Below are positions 37,140 to 46,009 of a DNA stretch of 64,000 nucleotides, piece after piece. The notes beneath the pieces are model-generated. The model did not search any database. It saw nothing but the letters and a program-made list of their open reading frames with translations, and had not been told where the DNA came from. This DNA is from Dielma fastidiosa (GTDB taxonomy: Bacteria; Bacillota_I; Bacilli_A; Erysipelotrichales; Erysipelotrichaceae), in assembly GCF_000313565.1 (NCBI RefSeq), contig NZ_HE578923.1, positions 371,445 to 435,444 on the forward strand, written 5' to 3'. The stretch's first letter is position 1. Every line of letters begins with the position of its first letter. Position numbers and translations under genes: made by a program.

Positions 37140-37730
37140 TTATTCAGCATTATAAAGATGGGTAATCAATTCGACACATTGATCAATGCCCAGTTCACCG
37201 CTGTCTAAAGAAATGTGATAATTATGCACATCTCCCCAGTTCATGTCTGTATAGAACTGATAATAAGCGGCACGGCGTTTATCCTTGTCTTTTAAGCGCT
37301 TCATTGGTGAATCATCTCTTTCACCATATTGTTCGACAATCCGTTGTGCGCGTTTTTCCATACTGGCATGAATAAATACCTTTAAACAATCGTGTTCTTT
37401 TAATATATAATCAGCACAGCGGCCAACGATCACACACGGGCCTTTCTCTGCCAGTTCAAGTATGATTTTTCTTTGAATGAACCAAATATAATCCTGATTG
37501 GAGTAGCCGTCCACTGAACGATCCGCAAAAGCATTGGCTAACCAGCCGCCATGACTGGCATATTCACTTTTCTCGGCAATATATTCCTTTGTGAAGCCGC
37601 TTTTCGCAGATAATTCCTCAATCAATGATTGATCATAACACGCGATACCCAATTTTTCTGCCGTAAGCTTTCCGACAGTTCGGCCGCCGCTGCCAAATTC
37701 ACGGCTGATAGTAATAATTTTTTTGTTCAT
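37140..37730 (-). CDS. cytidylate kinase-like protein
   Basis: 196 aa with a P-loop variant ISREFGSGGRTVGKLTAEKLG and the AAYYQFYTDMNWGD segment of the Cytidylate_kin2 group, which is distinct from housekeeping CMP kinase. Such proteins are often next to MATE or other transporters; their substrate is unknown. The start overlaps the MATE stop by 4 nt (37727-37730), so it is cotranslated and would share the structured leader at 39163-39313. Confidence 0.82.
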   Translation of the reverse strand: MNKKIITISREFGSGGRTVGKLTAEKLGIACYDQSLIEELSAKSGFTKEYIAEKSEYASHGGWLANAFADRSVDGYSNQDYIWFIQRKIILELAEKGPCVIVGRCADYILKEHDCLKVFIHASMEKRAQRIVEQYGERDDSPMKRLKDKDKRRAAYYQFYTDMNWGDVHNYHISLDSGELGIDQCVELITHLYNAE

Positions 37731-39142
37731 GATAGGATCTCCTTTTTCTGTTCTGAATCTAAATACTTATAAGTGCTGAAGATAACGGCTGCGGATATTA
37801 AGAAGGTTAAAATATCAGATACCGGCATGGAATAAAGGACGCCGTCTAAACCAAAGAACAGCGGCAGGATTAAGGCAAAGCCAACACCAAATACTACTTC
37901 ACGCAGCATCGAAAGCAGCGTAGATACGAGTGCCTTTCCTAACGCTTGAAGGTAGATGAAGGTTGCCTTATTGACACAGGCAAAAATCATCATACATAAA
38001 TAGATGCGGAAGGAACGCACAGCAAATTCTGTATAATAAATACTTTCATTCGCAGCACCAAAAACAGTGATTAACTGATGTGGGAAGCATTCTGCGATGA
38101 GTAGTGCAACCGCACCGACAATGGCCTCCCATATTAAAAGATGAGTAAACAGACTGCGCGCTCGATCTTGACGTCCGGCACCGATATTGTAACCAATAAT
38201 AGGGATGCAGCCAGCTGCCATACCGACGGCAATTGATATTACGATCTGAAAGAATTTCATGACAATACCAACGACGGCCATAGGTATCTGTGCATACTGA
38301 GCCTGTGAAAAAATAGGATCAAGCGCACCGTACTTGGTAATCATATTGTTGATTGCCGCCATCGCTGCTACCAATGAAATCTGCGAAAGGAAGCTGCAGA
38401 TGCCTAAAGACAAAAAGCGCAGAGTCAGTTTTGGCTGAATCGTAAAACTATTTTTATTCAGTGTGACGGCTTTCATATGACAAAGGTACCAGATTGCAAG
38501 AACGGCAGTTAGAACTTGTCCGATTACGGTCGCTGCTGCTGCCCCCATCATACCCCATTTGAAGATAAAAATAAAGATGGGATCTAAAATAATATTGACT
38601 GCGGCGCCAGCCAGCGTAGAAATCATCGCAAATTTTGGACTCCCGTCAGAGCGGATAATGGGATTCATTGCCTGTCCAAACATATAGAAGGGAATACCAA
38701 GGGTAATAGTGAAAAAATATGATTTACTCAAGGCAAATGTTTCCGCATTTACCTGACCGCCAAACATCGTCAGGATTGCATCTTGAAAAAGTAAATAAAT
38801 CGCCGTAAGCAGCAGGGAAGCAGTCAGGCATAACAGAATGGCATTGCCGATGCTTTGATGAGCCTTCGTTTTATCATTGGCTCCTAGTGATAAGCTCACA
38901 AAGGCACAGCAGCCATCGCCAATCATGACGGCAGCGGCGAGTGCGACCACGGTCAATGGAAATACAACGGTATTAGCGGCATTGCCATAAGAGCCCAGAT
39001 AACTGGCATTGGCGATGAATATTTGATCTACGATATTGTATAATGCCGCTACCAGCAAGGATATAATGCAGGGCAGGGCATACTTGCGCATCAGTGTTTG
39101 AATGGCCTCTGTTTCTAAAAAATGATTCGATTTTTGTTCCAT
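37727..39142 (-). CDS. MATE family efflux transporter
   Basis: 471 aa with 12 predicted membrane segments; NATM-like MATE features include VDQIFIANASYLG near residue 38, PFYMFGQAMNPIIRSDGSPKFA near 150 and the mirrored second half. Likely a cation-coupled drug or metabolite exporter. The start chosen is ATG 39142 with GGAGGAAATTT; a longer in-frame ORF to 39271 runs through the leader hairpins and is not credible. Expression is probably controlled by the two hairpins upstream. Confidence 0.88.
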   Translation of the reverse strand: MEQKSNHFLETEAIQTLMRKYALPCIISLLVAALYNIVDQIFIANASYLGSYGNAANTVVFPLTVVALAAAVMIGDGCCAFVSLSLGANDKTKAHQSIGNAILLCLTASLLLTAIYLLFQDAILTMFGGQVNAETFALSKSYFFTITLGIPFYMFGQAMNPIIRSDGSPKFAMISTLAGAAVNIILDPIFIFIFKWGMMGAAAATVIGQVLTAVLAIWYLCHMKAVTLNKNSFTIQPKLTLRFLSLGICSFLSQISLVAAMAAINNMITKYGALDPIFSQAQYAQIPMAVVGIVMKFFQIVISIAVGMAAGCIPIIGYNIGAGRQDRARSLFTHLLIWEAIVGAVALLIAECFPHQLITVFGAANESIYYTEFAVRSFRIYLCMMIFACVNKATFIYLQALGKALVSTLLSMLREVVFGVGFALILPLFFGLDGVLYSMPVSDILTFLISAAVIFSTYKYLDSEQKKEILS

Positions 39143-39162
39143 AAATTTCCTCCTTGTTAAAC

Positions 39163-39313
39163 AAAAAAGCGAGCGGCAAAAGGAGCTGGATTTATGCCCT
39201 TGGCCACACGCTAAAAACTTAAATATACAATTTTGGTTTTGATTATATATTGAAAACCACATAAAAAGCAACCCGTAGTGCCAACTGGTTTTACGCCGAA
39301 AGCTACGCGTTGC
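39163..39313 (-). ncRNA. tandem-hairpin regulatory leader of the MATE operon
   Basis: Hairpin 1 (39313-39268): GCAAC-CGTAG with CTACG-GTTGC, then TTTTTAT. Hairpin 2 (39212-39168): AGCG-G-GGC-AAGG with CCTT-GCC-C-CGCT, then TTTTTTG, 20 nt before the MATE start. Both loops share GGCRTAAAWCCAGYT (minus strand), 12 of 15 bases identical. Hairpin 2 is therefore a terminator or attenuator carrying the same loop as hairpin 1. I cannot match it to a known riboswitch class. Confidence 0.6.
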
Positions 39314-39420
39314 ATGGTTTAATTATAATCGGAATCAAAAATAATTTCAAAGTGAAATTTCAAAAAATAAAATTTTATTTATAAAGTTTGTCCCAGTATA
39401 AAAATTTATAATAAAATCAT

Positions 39421-39449
39421 TTGACAAAAGAAAGCGTAGTTGATAGAAT
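39421..39449 (+). promoter_or_regulatory. promoter of the siderophore transporter operon
   Basis: TTGACA (39421-39426), 17 bp, TAGAAT (39444-39449). Confidence 0.75.
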
Positions 39450-39456
39450 GAACAGG

Positions 39457-39512
39457 CAGTTAGTTAAAGCTAACTGTATTCTTTAAAAGATAAAGTTAGA
39501 AATATCTAACTT
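39457..39512 (+). promoter_or_regulatory. two dyad operators, probably metal-dependent (DtxR/IdeR-like)
   Basis: Perfect inverted repeats CAGTTAG-N6-CTAACTG (39457-39476) and AAGTTAG-N6-CTAACTT (39493-39512), centres 36 bp apart. The first starts at the predicted +1 of the TTGACA promoter. The TTAG/CTAA half-sites resemble DtxR/IdeR boxes, fitting iron control of the operon. Confidence 0.6.
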
Positions 39513-39527
39513 GTTAGGAGGGGTATC

Positions 39528-40565
39528 ATTAAAAAGGTAAAAATAACCTTTCTGCTGGCAGCGGCATTATTTGTTTTATCAATGATGTCTTTATTTATCG
39601 GTGTTTCAGATGTAACGCTGAGCGGTGTTCTAAGCGGTAATCATGAACAGCTGCAGCTGCTTTTGATTTCACGGATACCAAGACTGCTGGCGATTCTTTG
39701 TACAGGCATCGGCATGAGTGTGGCGGGTCTGATCATGCAGAAATTATGTATGAATAAATTTGTATCCCCAACAACTGGGGCAACGCTTTCTTCGGCTCAG
39801 CTGGGAATCCTGATTGCATTGTTATTTATGCCTGGATCAACGCTTTGGAGCCGGGCAATCTTTGCGTTTATTACAGCTATCTTAGGAACGTGGCTTTTTG
39901 TCTATTTTATTCAAAAAATACAGTTCAAGGATGTTGTGATGGTTCCCTTAGTAGGCATTATGTTTGGTAATGTAATTGGCGGCATAACAAATTTTCTCGC
40001 TTATAAATATGAGGCGACGCAAGCCCTTTCTTCATGGCTGGTTGGTCATTTCTCCTTAGTGCTGCGCGGCCGATATGAGATTGTTTACCTGGTTGTGCCC
40101 TTAGTTTTCATCGCCTTTCTCTATGCCAATCATTTTAATATCGTCGGCATGGGAAAAGATTTTTCTAAAAACCTGGGTGTGAATTATAACCTAGTGTTAT
40201 TTCTGGGGTTATCGATTGCGGCAATGATTAGTGCGAGTATTGTTGTTGTCGTTGGCAGCATCTCCTATATCGGTTTAATCGTACCTAATTTGGTAGCGAT
40301 GTTTAAGGGGGATAAGATCCGCGGAACAATGGCTGACACCGCTTTATTCGGCGCCTTGTTTGTGCTGGTTTGCGACATGATCGGCAGAATAGTGATTTAT
40401 CCCTATGAGCTGCCGATTGAATTGATTGTCGGCATTATCGGCAGCCTGCTGTTTATCGGCTTGTTATTTTATCGTTTAAATCATGGCACCCGCAGCATTC
40501 AGCTTTCCATTTTTGGCAGCGGCTGTGCGAGTCAGCCGGTAATTGAAGAGGAGGCAAAGCCGTGA
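39528..40565 (+). CDS. iron-siderophore ABC permease, YclN-like
   Basis: 345 aa FecCD-family permease with about ten membrane segments. Close in plan to B. subtilis YclN (petrobactin uptake): SRIPRLLAILCTGIGMSVAGLIMQ, NKFVSPTTGATL, GLIVPN. The start proposed is an ATT codon at 39528, 5 nt after AGGAGGGG; it restores the first membrane helix (KKVKITFLLAAALFVLSMMS) that YclN has. The first in-frame ATG, at 39582, would cut this helix and has no ribosome binding site. First gene of a four-gene operon. Confidence 0.85.
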   Translation: MKKVKITFLLAAALFVLSMMSLFIGVSDVTLSGVLSGNHEQLQLLLISRIPRLLAILCTGIGMSVAGLIMQKLCMNKFVSPTTGATLSSAQLGILIALLFMPGSTLWSRAIFAFITAILGTWLFVYFIQKIQFKDVVMVPLVGIMFGNVIGGITNFLAYKYEATQALSSWLVGHFSLVLRGRYEIVYLVVPLVFIAFLYANHFNIVGMGKDFSKNLGVNYNLVLFLGLSIAAMISASIVVVVGSISYIGLIVPNLVAMFKGDKIRGTMADTALFGALFVLVCDMIGRIVIYPYELPIELIVGIIGSLLFIGLLFYRLNHGTRSIQLSIFGSGCASQPVIEEEAKP

Positions 40566-41530
40566 AGGAGCGTTCAACCAATAAAAGAAAGATGTGCTGG
40601 CTGATTCTGCTGTCTATTGCAGCGGCGCTGATTTATCTGTTCCTGTTTATGAATATGAAGTATTTTGATTATTTCATGAGTCTGCGTGTTCCTAAACTTG
40701 TTGTCATGATCATTGTAGCATTCGCAATCGGCGGTGCCTCCATCGTCTTTCAGTCAATTATCAACAATACAATTGTAACCCCCTGTCTTTTGGGCATGAA
40801 CTCACTTTATACGCTGATCCATACGGCGGTTGTCTTTTTTCTTGGTTCAGGCAGTATCTTTGTGGTTCAGGCAAATCTGTCTTTTGGTTTAGATCTGATC
40901 CTGATGGGCGTTATTGCGACGCTGATCTACAGTTATCTGTTTAAGAAAACCAAGCATAATGTGCTGTATGTACTTTTGAGCGGTACGATTATGACAACCT
41001 TTTTTTCAAGCATTCAGACGACACTGACCCGTATTATGGATCCCAATGAGTATGATACATTGTTATCCTCATTAGTTGCCAGCTTCAGCAATATTAATAC
41101 TAGTATTATCGTTTTTTCAGTATTGCTGATGGCAGCCATTATCTTTGGTTTAAGAAAAGAACTGGCCCTGCTTGATGTGATTACGTTGGGTAAGGATCAG
41201 GCCATTAATTTAGGTGTTGACTATGACCGTACGATCCGCAGGCTGCTGCTTGGTGTAACACTGTTTATCGCCATTGCTACTGCGATGGTTGGCCCCATTT
41301 CATTTCTGGGTTTGATTATTGCCAATTTGTCCCGGGAGTTTTTCAAGACATACCGGCACACTACTTTAATCATCGGGTCATTTTTAATCGGTATCATCAT
41401 TCTGGTTGGCGGCCAGATCGTTGTGGAACGTGTCTATAACTACGGCATACCAATTTCAGTCTTTATTACTGTGGGTGGCGGCATTTATTTCTTATACTTG
41501 CTGCTTAGACAAAGGAGGGTCAATGGATGA
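40562..41530 (+). CDS. iron-siderophore ABC permease, YclO-like
   Basis: 322 aa second FecCD permease, with MSLRVPKLVVMIIVAFAIGGASIVFQ, NNTIVTPCLLGMNSLY and VGPISFLGLIIANLSRE. GTG start at 40562 with GAGGAGGCAAAGCC, overlapping the upstream stop by 4 nt. It forms the heterodimeric membrane channel with the YclN-like protein. Confidence 0.87.
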   Translation: MKERSTNKRKMCWLILLSIAAALIYLFLFMNMKYFDYFMSLRVPKLVVMIIVAFAIGGASIVFQSIINNTIVTPCLLGMNSLYTLIHTAVVFFLGSGSIFVVQANLSFGLDLILMGVIATLIYSYLFKKTKHNVLYVLLSGTIMTTFFSSIQTTLTRIMDPNEYDTLLSSLVASFSNINTSIIVFSVLLMAAIIFGLRKELALLDVITLGKDQAINLGVDYDRTIRRLLLGVTLFIAIATAMVGPISFLGLIIANLSREFFKTYRHTTLIIGSFLIGIIILVGGQIVVERVYNYGIPISVFITVGGGIYFLYLLLRQRRVNG

Positions 41531-42279
41531 AGGCAAAGCAATTAACAAAAGCCTATGACGGCAAAAAAGCGGTGGATGAGGTAAGCTTCTCAATACCTAA
41601 GGGGAAGGTTACTTCACTTATCGGACCCAACGGCGCCGGCAAGTCTACCGTTATGGGGATGATCTCACGATTAATTGCGAGTGACAGCGGCTGTATCGAC
41701 TTTGAAGAGAAGGATATTAAGCAATGGAAAAGCCGTGAATTAGCAAAAAAGCTGGCAATCCTGACGCAGTCCAATGCAATCCAGATGAAACTGACAGTGA
41801 AGGAGCTGGTCAGCTTTGGCCGCTTTCCATACAGCGGTTCACATATCAATGAAACGGATAAAAAAATTATTGACCGGGCGATCAGTTATATGGAATTATG
41901 CGAGCTTGAAAATCGATTTATTGACGAGCTGTCAGGCGGTCAGCGCCAGCGGGCATATATTGCTATGGTTATTGCGCAAGATACTGATTATATCCTGCTT
42001 GATGAGCCGACGAATAATCTGGATATTTATCATGCGACCAATATGATGAAAATTGTCCGCCGGTTATGTGATGAATTAGGTAAAACGGTCGTCATGGTGC
42101 TGCATGAAATTAATTACGCGGCTTTTTACTCTGATTATATCTGCGCGTTTAAGGATGGCAGAATAGCAAAATTCGGCACTGTCAGAGAAGTGATGACCAA
42201 AGAGGTGCTGAGTGATATTTATCGGGTAGATTTTGAGATTCAGGAGATTGAGGGCAAACCTCTTTCGATTTATTATTAA
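41527..42279 (+). CDS. iron-siderophore ABC ATPase, YclP-like
   Basis: 250 aa. Walker A GPNGAGKST (about 35-43), signature LSGGQRQRAYIA (about 137), Walker B YILLDEPTNNLD (about 157), switch histidine in MVLHEINYA. Cytoplasmic energy subunit of the permease pair. It overlaps the preceding stop by 4 nt and has AAAGGAGGGTCAATGG upstream. Confidence 0.92.
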   Translation: MKAKQLTKAYDGKKAVDEVSFSIPKGKVTSLIGPNGAGKSTVMGMISRLIASDSGCIDFEEKDIKQWKSRELAKKLAILTQSNAIQMKLTVKELVSFGRFPYSGSHINETDKKIIDRAISYMELCELENRFIDELSGGQRQRAYIAMVIAQDTDYILLDEPTNNLDIYHATNMMKIVRRLCDELGKTVVMVLHEINYAAFYSDYICAFKDGRIAKFGTVREVMTKEVLSDIYRVDFEIQEIEGKPLSIYY

Positions 42280-42294
42280 TAAAGGAGAAGCAAG

Positions 42295-43257
42295 ATGCTA
42301 AAGAAAATGTTAAGTATTTTATGCTGTTCAGCTTTGCTGCTGAGCGGCTGCGCGCAAGCAAGCAAGCAGGAAGATGGAAAAAATGAGCGTGCCACGTTAA
42401 GCGTGACAACGCTGAATGGCAATCAGGAAAGTGTTGAACTTGAGGTTCCCTATGACCCGCAGCGAATCGCGATCCTCGATATGGCAGTTTTAGATATGCT
42501 TGATAATTGGGGATTGGGAAACCGGGTAGTCGGTATGCCAAAATCCAGCAAAATCGATTATTTACTTGCTTATAATGATAACGCCGATATTGCCGATTTA
42601 GGGACTCTAAAAGAAGTTGATATGGAAGCGTTAATGGCTAGTGAGCCGGATATTATTTTCATCGGCGGCCGTTTGAGCGCGCAATACGATGCCCTATCTA
42701 AGATTGCCCCGGTAGTTTATACGGCGGTTGATAACAGTAAGGGTCTGATACAAAGTATTAAGGATAATGCGCAGATGATTGCTTCTATTTTTGGTAAAGA
42801 AGCCTTGGCTTTAGAACAGACGGAAGCATTTGACGCGCGAATTGATGTTTTAAAGAAAGCAGCTGCGGGAAAATCAGCGATTATCGGTATGGTTACCAGC
42901 TCCAACTTTAATACTTTAGGAAATGGCAGCCGCTGTTCATTGATTGGCAATGAAATCGGTTTTACCAATCTTGCTGATGATGTAGATACAACCCATGGCA
43001 ATGAGTCATCTTTTGAGTTACTGGTAGATAAAAATCCTGATTATATTTTTGTTTTAGACCGTGATTCAGCAATTAATGCTGAGGGTGCTAAGCTGGCACA
43101 GGAGGTCATGAATAATGAACTTGTCCAACAGACAGCAGCTTATCAAAACGATCATATTGTCTATTTGACACCCACCGTTTGGTATCTGGCAGAAGGCGGC
43201 ATAAGCGCTCTTGATACGATGCTGAAAGACTTAGAAGCTGGTTTATTAGCACAATAA
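42295..43257 (+). CDS. siderophore-binding lipoprotein, YclQ-like
   Basis: 320 aa. Signal peptide with lipobox LLSGC (cysteine at about 19), then a class III (helical backbone) binding protein: VPYDPQRIAILDMAVLDMLDNWG, LMASEPDIIFIGGR, and a C-terminal YLTPTVWYLAEGG. It captures ferric siderophore at the cell surface. By analogy with YclQ, the ligand may be a catecholate such as petrobactin; this is inference. Last gene before a terminator. Confidence 0.88.
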   Translation: MLKKMLSILCCSALLLSGCAQASKQEDGKNERATLSVTTLNGNQESVELEVPYDPQRIAILDMAVLDMLDNWGLGNRVVGMPKSSKIDYLLAYNDNADIADLGTLKEVDMEALMASEPDIIFIGGRLSAQYDALSKIAPVVYTAVDNSKGLIQSIKDNAQMIASIFGKEALALEQTEAFDARIDVLKKAAAGKSAIIGMVTSSNFNTLGNGSRCSLIGNEIGFTNLADDVDTTHGNESSFELLVDKNPDYIFVLDRDSAINAEGAKLAQEVMNNELVQQTAAYQNDHIVYLTPTVWYLAEGGISALDTMLKDLEAGLLAQ

Positions 43258-43263
43258 TCATAT

Positions 43264-43290
43264 GCACACAGGGTAAACTGTGTGCTTTTT
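43264..43290 (+). terminator. terminator of the siderophore operon
   Basis: GCACACAG (43264-43271) pairs with CTGTGTGC (43278-43285), then TTTTT. Confidence 0.85.
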
Positions 43291-43344
43291 GAATGTGATT
43301 ATTCAAGTTAACTAAAAATTAACAAAAATTTAACAAAGCCTTTC

Positions 43345-43373
43345 TTGACGTCTGCGCAAACTCTCCCTATAAT
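43345..43373 (+). promoter_or_regulatory. promoter of the Na/Pi transporter gene
   Basis: TTGACG (43345-43350), 17 bp, TATAAT (43368-43373). Confidence 0.75.
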
Positions 43374-43403
43374 CATTATGAATAGCTAAATGAGAGGGAC
43401 AAT

Positions 43404-45041
43404 ATGGATATCAAGGGGTTTTTGACTTTATTTGGAGGTTTGGCATTGTTTTTGTATGGTATGAAGATGATGTCTGATGGATTGGAGGCAGCCGCGGGTG
43501 ATCGTCTTCAGCTGATTCTTGAGAAGCTGACATCAAACCGCATTGTCGGTGTTTTGGTAGGCGCTGGCATCACGGCTGTAATTCAAAGCTCTTCCGCGAC
43601 AACGGTAATGGTTGTCGGCTTTGTGAATGCCGGTATGATGACATTGAAACAGGCGGTTTGGATTATCATGGGTGCCAATATTGGTACAACGGTAACCGGT
43701 CTGCTGATTGCGCTGGACATTGGCGCGATAGCACCGCTGTTTGCTTTTATCGGTGTCGTTTTAATAACCTTTATTAAAAAAGAAAAGGTACAGGATATCG
43801 GTGAGATCATCGCCGGTCTTGGTATCTTATTTATTGGTATGGATATGATGGGAGCAGCCATGCTGCCGCTTCGAGAATCACCATCTTTTATCGCGTTGAT
43901 GACTACCGTAGAAAATCCATTGCTGGGAATTTTGATCGGCCTTGTATTTACCGCTGTAATTCAAAGCTCATCAGCATCGATTGGCATCCTGCAGGCATTG
44001 GCAGCCAGCGGTTTAATTCCTTTGCATAGCGCGGCCTTTATTCTGTTCGGTCAGAATATCGGTACTTGTATTACTGCCTTTCTCGCATCCTTAAGCGCGA
44101 ATCGCAATGCGAAACGCACAACGATCGTTCACTTATTGTTTAATGTGATTGGTACGGTGATCTTTGTGCTGCTTTGTCTGGCAACGCCGCTGATATCAAT
44201 TATTGGCCGCTTGACGCCGGATAATCCAATGGCCCAGATCGCCAATCTGCATATTTTATTTAATGTCACAACGACGCTGATCCTGCTGCCATTTGGTGTG
44301 AAACTGGCAGAGTTGGCTATGGTGATCCTGCCGGTACACAATGACGAAAAAGAGGATCTGCTGAAGCCGCTTTATCTGGATGATCAGCATCTTGGCTCGG
44401 TAGCGATTGCCACAGCTCAGCTGAAGAAAGAAATAGTACATATGTTTGAAATCGTGCGCCGCAATGTGGATTATATTTTTGAGGCACTGGATCCGAAGGT
44501 TCGTTTCCAAAAGGAAAAAATTGAACGCAACGAAGCTAAAATCAACGCGCTGAATATTGAAATTACTGATTTTGTAGCAAAGGCATGTACATTAGAGATG
44601 TCAGCGGCTGATTCAATTAAAATCAACAGTTATTTTAAAATCAGCAATGATCTTGAACGCATTGATGATCATGTGATGAATTTAAAAGAATACATGGAAT
44701 TTTATCTGAATAAAGAGGTTGATTTTGATGAGGAAATACAGGCTCAGCTGAAGGAATTGTATTTACTGCTTAAGGAATGTTTAATGAAGCTTGGTGAAGA
44801 GTCTTTCTTTGACTATGAAGATAAGTATGAACTGATTGAACGTGATGAACAAAAGATGGATGATCTGACGTTCTATTACCGGGAGAAGCAGGTCAATGAT
44901 TTACGCAGCAAGCAGTGCAGTGCTAAAACGGTTGTTACTTATTCAGAGATGCTGACGGATATTGAAAGAATGTCTGATCATTTATTAAATATTGCCCAGG
45001 AATGCAACGGTTCACGGATATCATTAAAAATAGATGATTAA
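43404..45041 (+). CDS. Na/Pi cotransporter family protein with PhoU-like domain
   Basis: 545 aa. Two inverted transporter repeats carry the QSSSA motifs: AVIQSSSATTVMVVGF near 59 and AVIQSSSASIGILQAL near 190. A helical PhoU-like C-terminal domain follows (about 345-540). Imports phosphate with sodium, or acts in phosphate or anion homeostasis. TGAGAGGGACAAT precedes the ATG. Monocistronic with promoter and terminator. Confidence 0.9.
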   Translation: MDIKGFLTLFGGLALFLYGMKMMSDGLEAAAGDRLQLILEKLTSNRIVGVLVGAGITAVIQSSSATTVMVVGFVNAGMMTLKQAVWIIMGANIGTTVTGLLIALDIGAIAPLFAFIGVVLITFIKKEKVQDIGEIIAGLGILFIGMDMMGAAMLPLRESPSFIALMTTVENPLLGILIGLVFTAVIQSSSASIGILQALAASGLIPLHSAAFILFGQNIGTCITAFLASLSANRNAKRTTIVHLLFNVIGTVIFVLLCLATPLISIIGRLTPDNPMAQIANLHILFNVTTTLILLPFGVKLAELAMVILPVHNDEKEDLLKPLYLDDQHLGSVAIATAQLKKEIVHMFEIVRRNVDYIFEALDPKVRFQKEKIERNEAKINALNIEITDFVAKACTLEMSAADSIKINSYFKISNDLERIDDHVMNLKEYMEFYLNKEVDFDEEIQAQLKELYLLLKECLMKLGEESFFDYEDKYELIERDEQKMDDLTFYYREKQVNDLRSKQCSAKTVVTYSEMLTDIERMSDHLLNIAQECNGSRISLKIDD

Positions 45042-45070
45042 AAAAATGCGGTTTCTACGCATTTTTATTT
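45042..45070. terminator. bidirectional terminator
   Basis: AAAAATGCG (45042-45050) pairs with CGCATTTTT (45058-45066), shared by the convergent Na/Pi and CmpB-like genes. Confidence 0.75.
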
Positions 45071-45859
45071 TTGCCGTTCTTTTAGATAAGAACTAATTGT
45101 ATTCAGTTTTTGAGAAGAGATTTTCATTTGTGGAAATGCATTCTTTAAACGGCTGTGAAAGCCTTCCTGATTAGCTAGTTTTTCATAACGGGCATTTAGG
45201 TGCTGTTTTACCTCATTGATTCGCTCATCCTTTAATTCCATGAAGCCATTAAACTGCTCCCTTAATTCAAGCTGACTGAAAGCCGGTGCATATTCATTCA
45301 ATTTTATTTTAAGCTCTTGGACCGCATTTTCAAATTTGCGGATATCCTGATCATAAGCCTTCAGTTCATCTAATGAAGAAAGTAAATCGATAAGGAATGC
45401 CATAAACAGTGCGGCAGCCATCAAGCATTGCGCAGAGTAGGGAATGAGCATTAATATTCCTTGAATCTGAGGATTGAGCACATAGAGAACAAAAATTGAC
45501 ATGATACCAAACATCATGCTGAAAAGCAGACAGATGCGGCCATTCAGATTGAGAAAGAATTGTGAGTAATCCCACCAGCGGGTGTGAAACAATACTTCCA
45601 TGATCCATGAGGTAAAATATTCAAGGGCACTGGTCAGCACGACACCTAAGATAAAAACTAGGATGGGATATGATTGAACGGGCTGCAGCAATAGAATCAC
45701 AAACATCGCGCCAAAGCCATAGATTGGGCAGATTGGCCCATTTAGAAAACCGGAATTCACTGCCTTGCGCTGCATCGCGGTGACTAAAAGTGATTCACAC
45801 AGCCAGCCTAAAAAGCTGTAAATCATCAGCAGGATATAATTAGTTACAAAACTTGCCAT
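45065..45859 (-). CDS. CmpB-family membrane protein (putative ABC permease)
   Basis: 264 aa. Five predicted membrane segments with FLGWLCESL, NSGFLNGPICPIYGFGA, LEYFTSWIMEVLFHTRWWDYSQ and LNGRICL, the hallmarks of the PF06541 family annotated as putative ABC transporter permease. A soluble helical tail is at the C-terminus (about 165-264). No ATPase partner is adjacent, so the transport role is uncertain. GGGAGGTCTTT precedes the start. Confidence 0.8.
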   Translation of the reverse strand: MASFVTNYILLMIYSFLGWLCESLLVTAMQRKAVNSGFLNGPICPIYGFGAMFVILLLQPVQSYPILVFILGVVLTSALEYFTSWIMEVLFHTRWWDYSQFFLNLNGRICLLFSMMFGIMSIFVLYVLNPQIQGILMLIPYSAQCLMAAALFMAFLIDLLSSLDELKAYDQDIRKFENAVQELKIKLNEYAPAFSQLELREQFNGFMELKDERINEVKQHLNARYEKLANQEGFHSRLKNAFPQMKISSQKLNTISSYLKERQK

Positions 45860-46009
45860 AAAGACCTCCCAATATAAGTGTACCTATTCTATCGTACAGG
45901 CAAGGATGTGTCATTAGACAATCTTTGCTATTTGTAGTATGGATAAATGGCTTATGAATATCCGCTGATGAAGTTTTGTTGTATAATAAATATAAATCGG
46001 AGGTATTCT

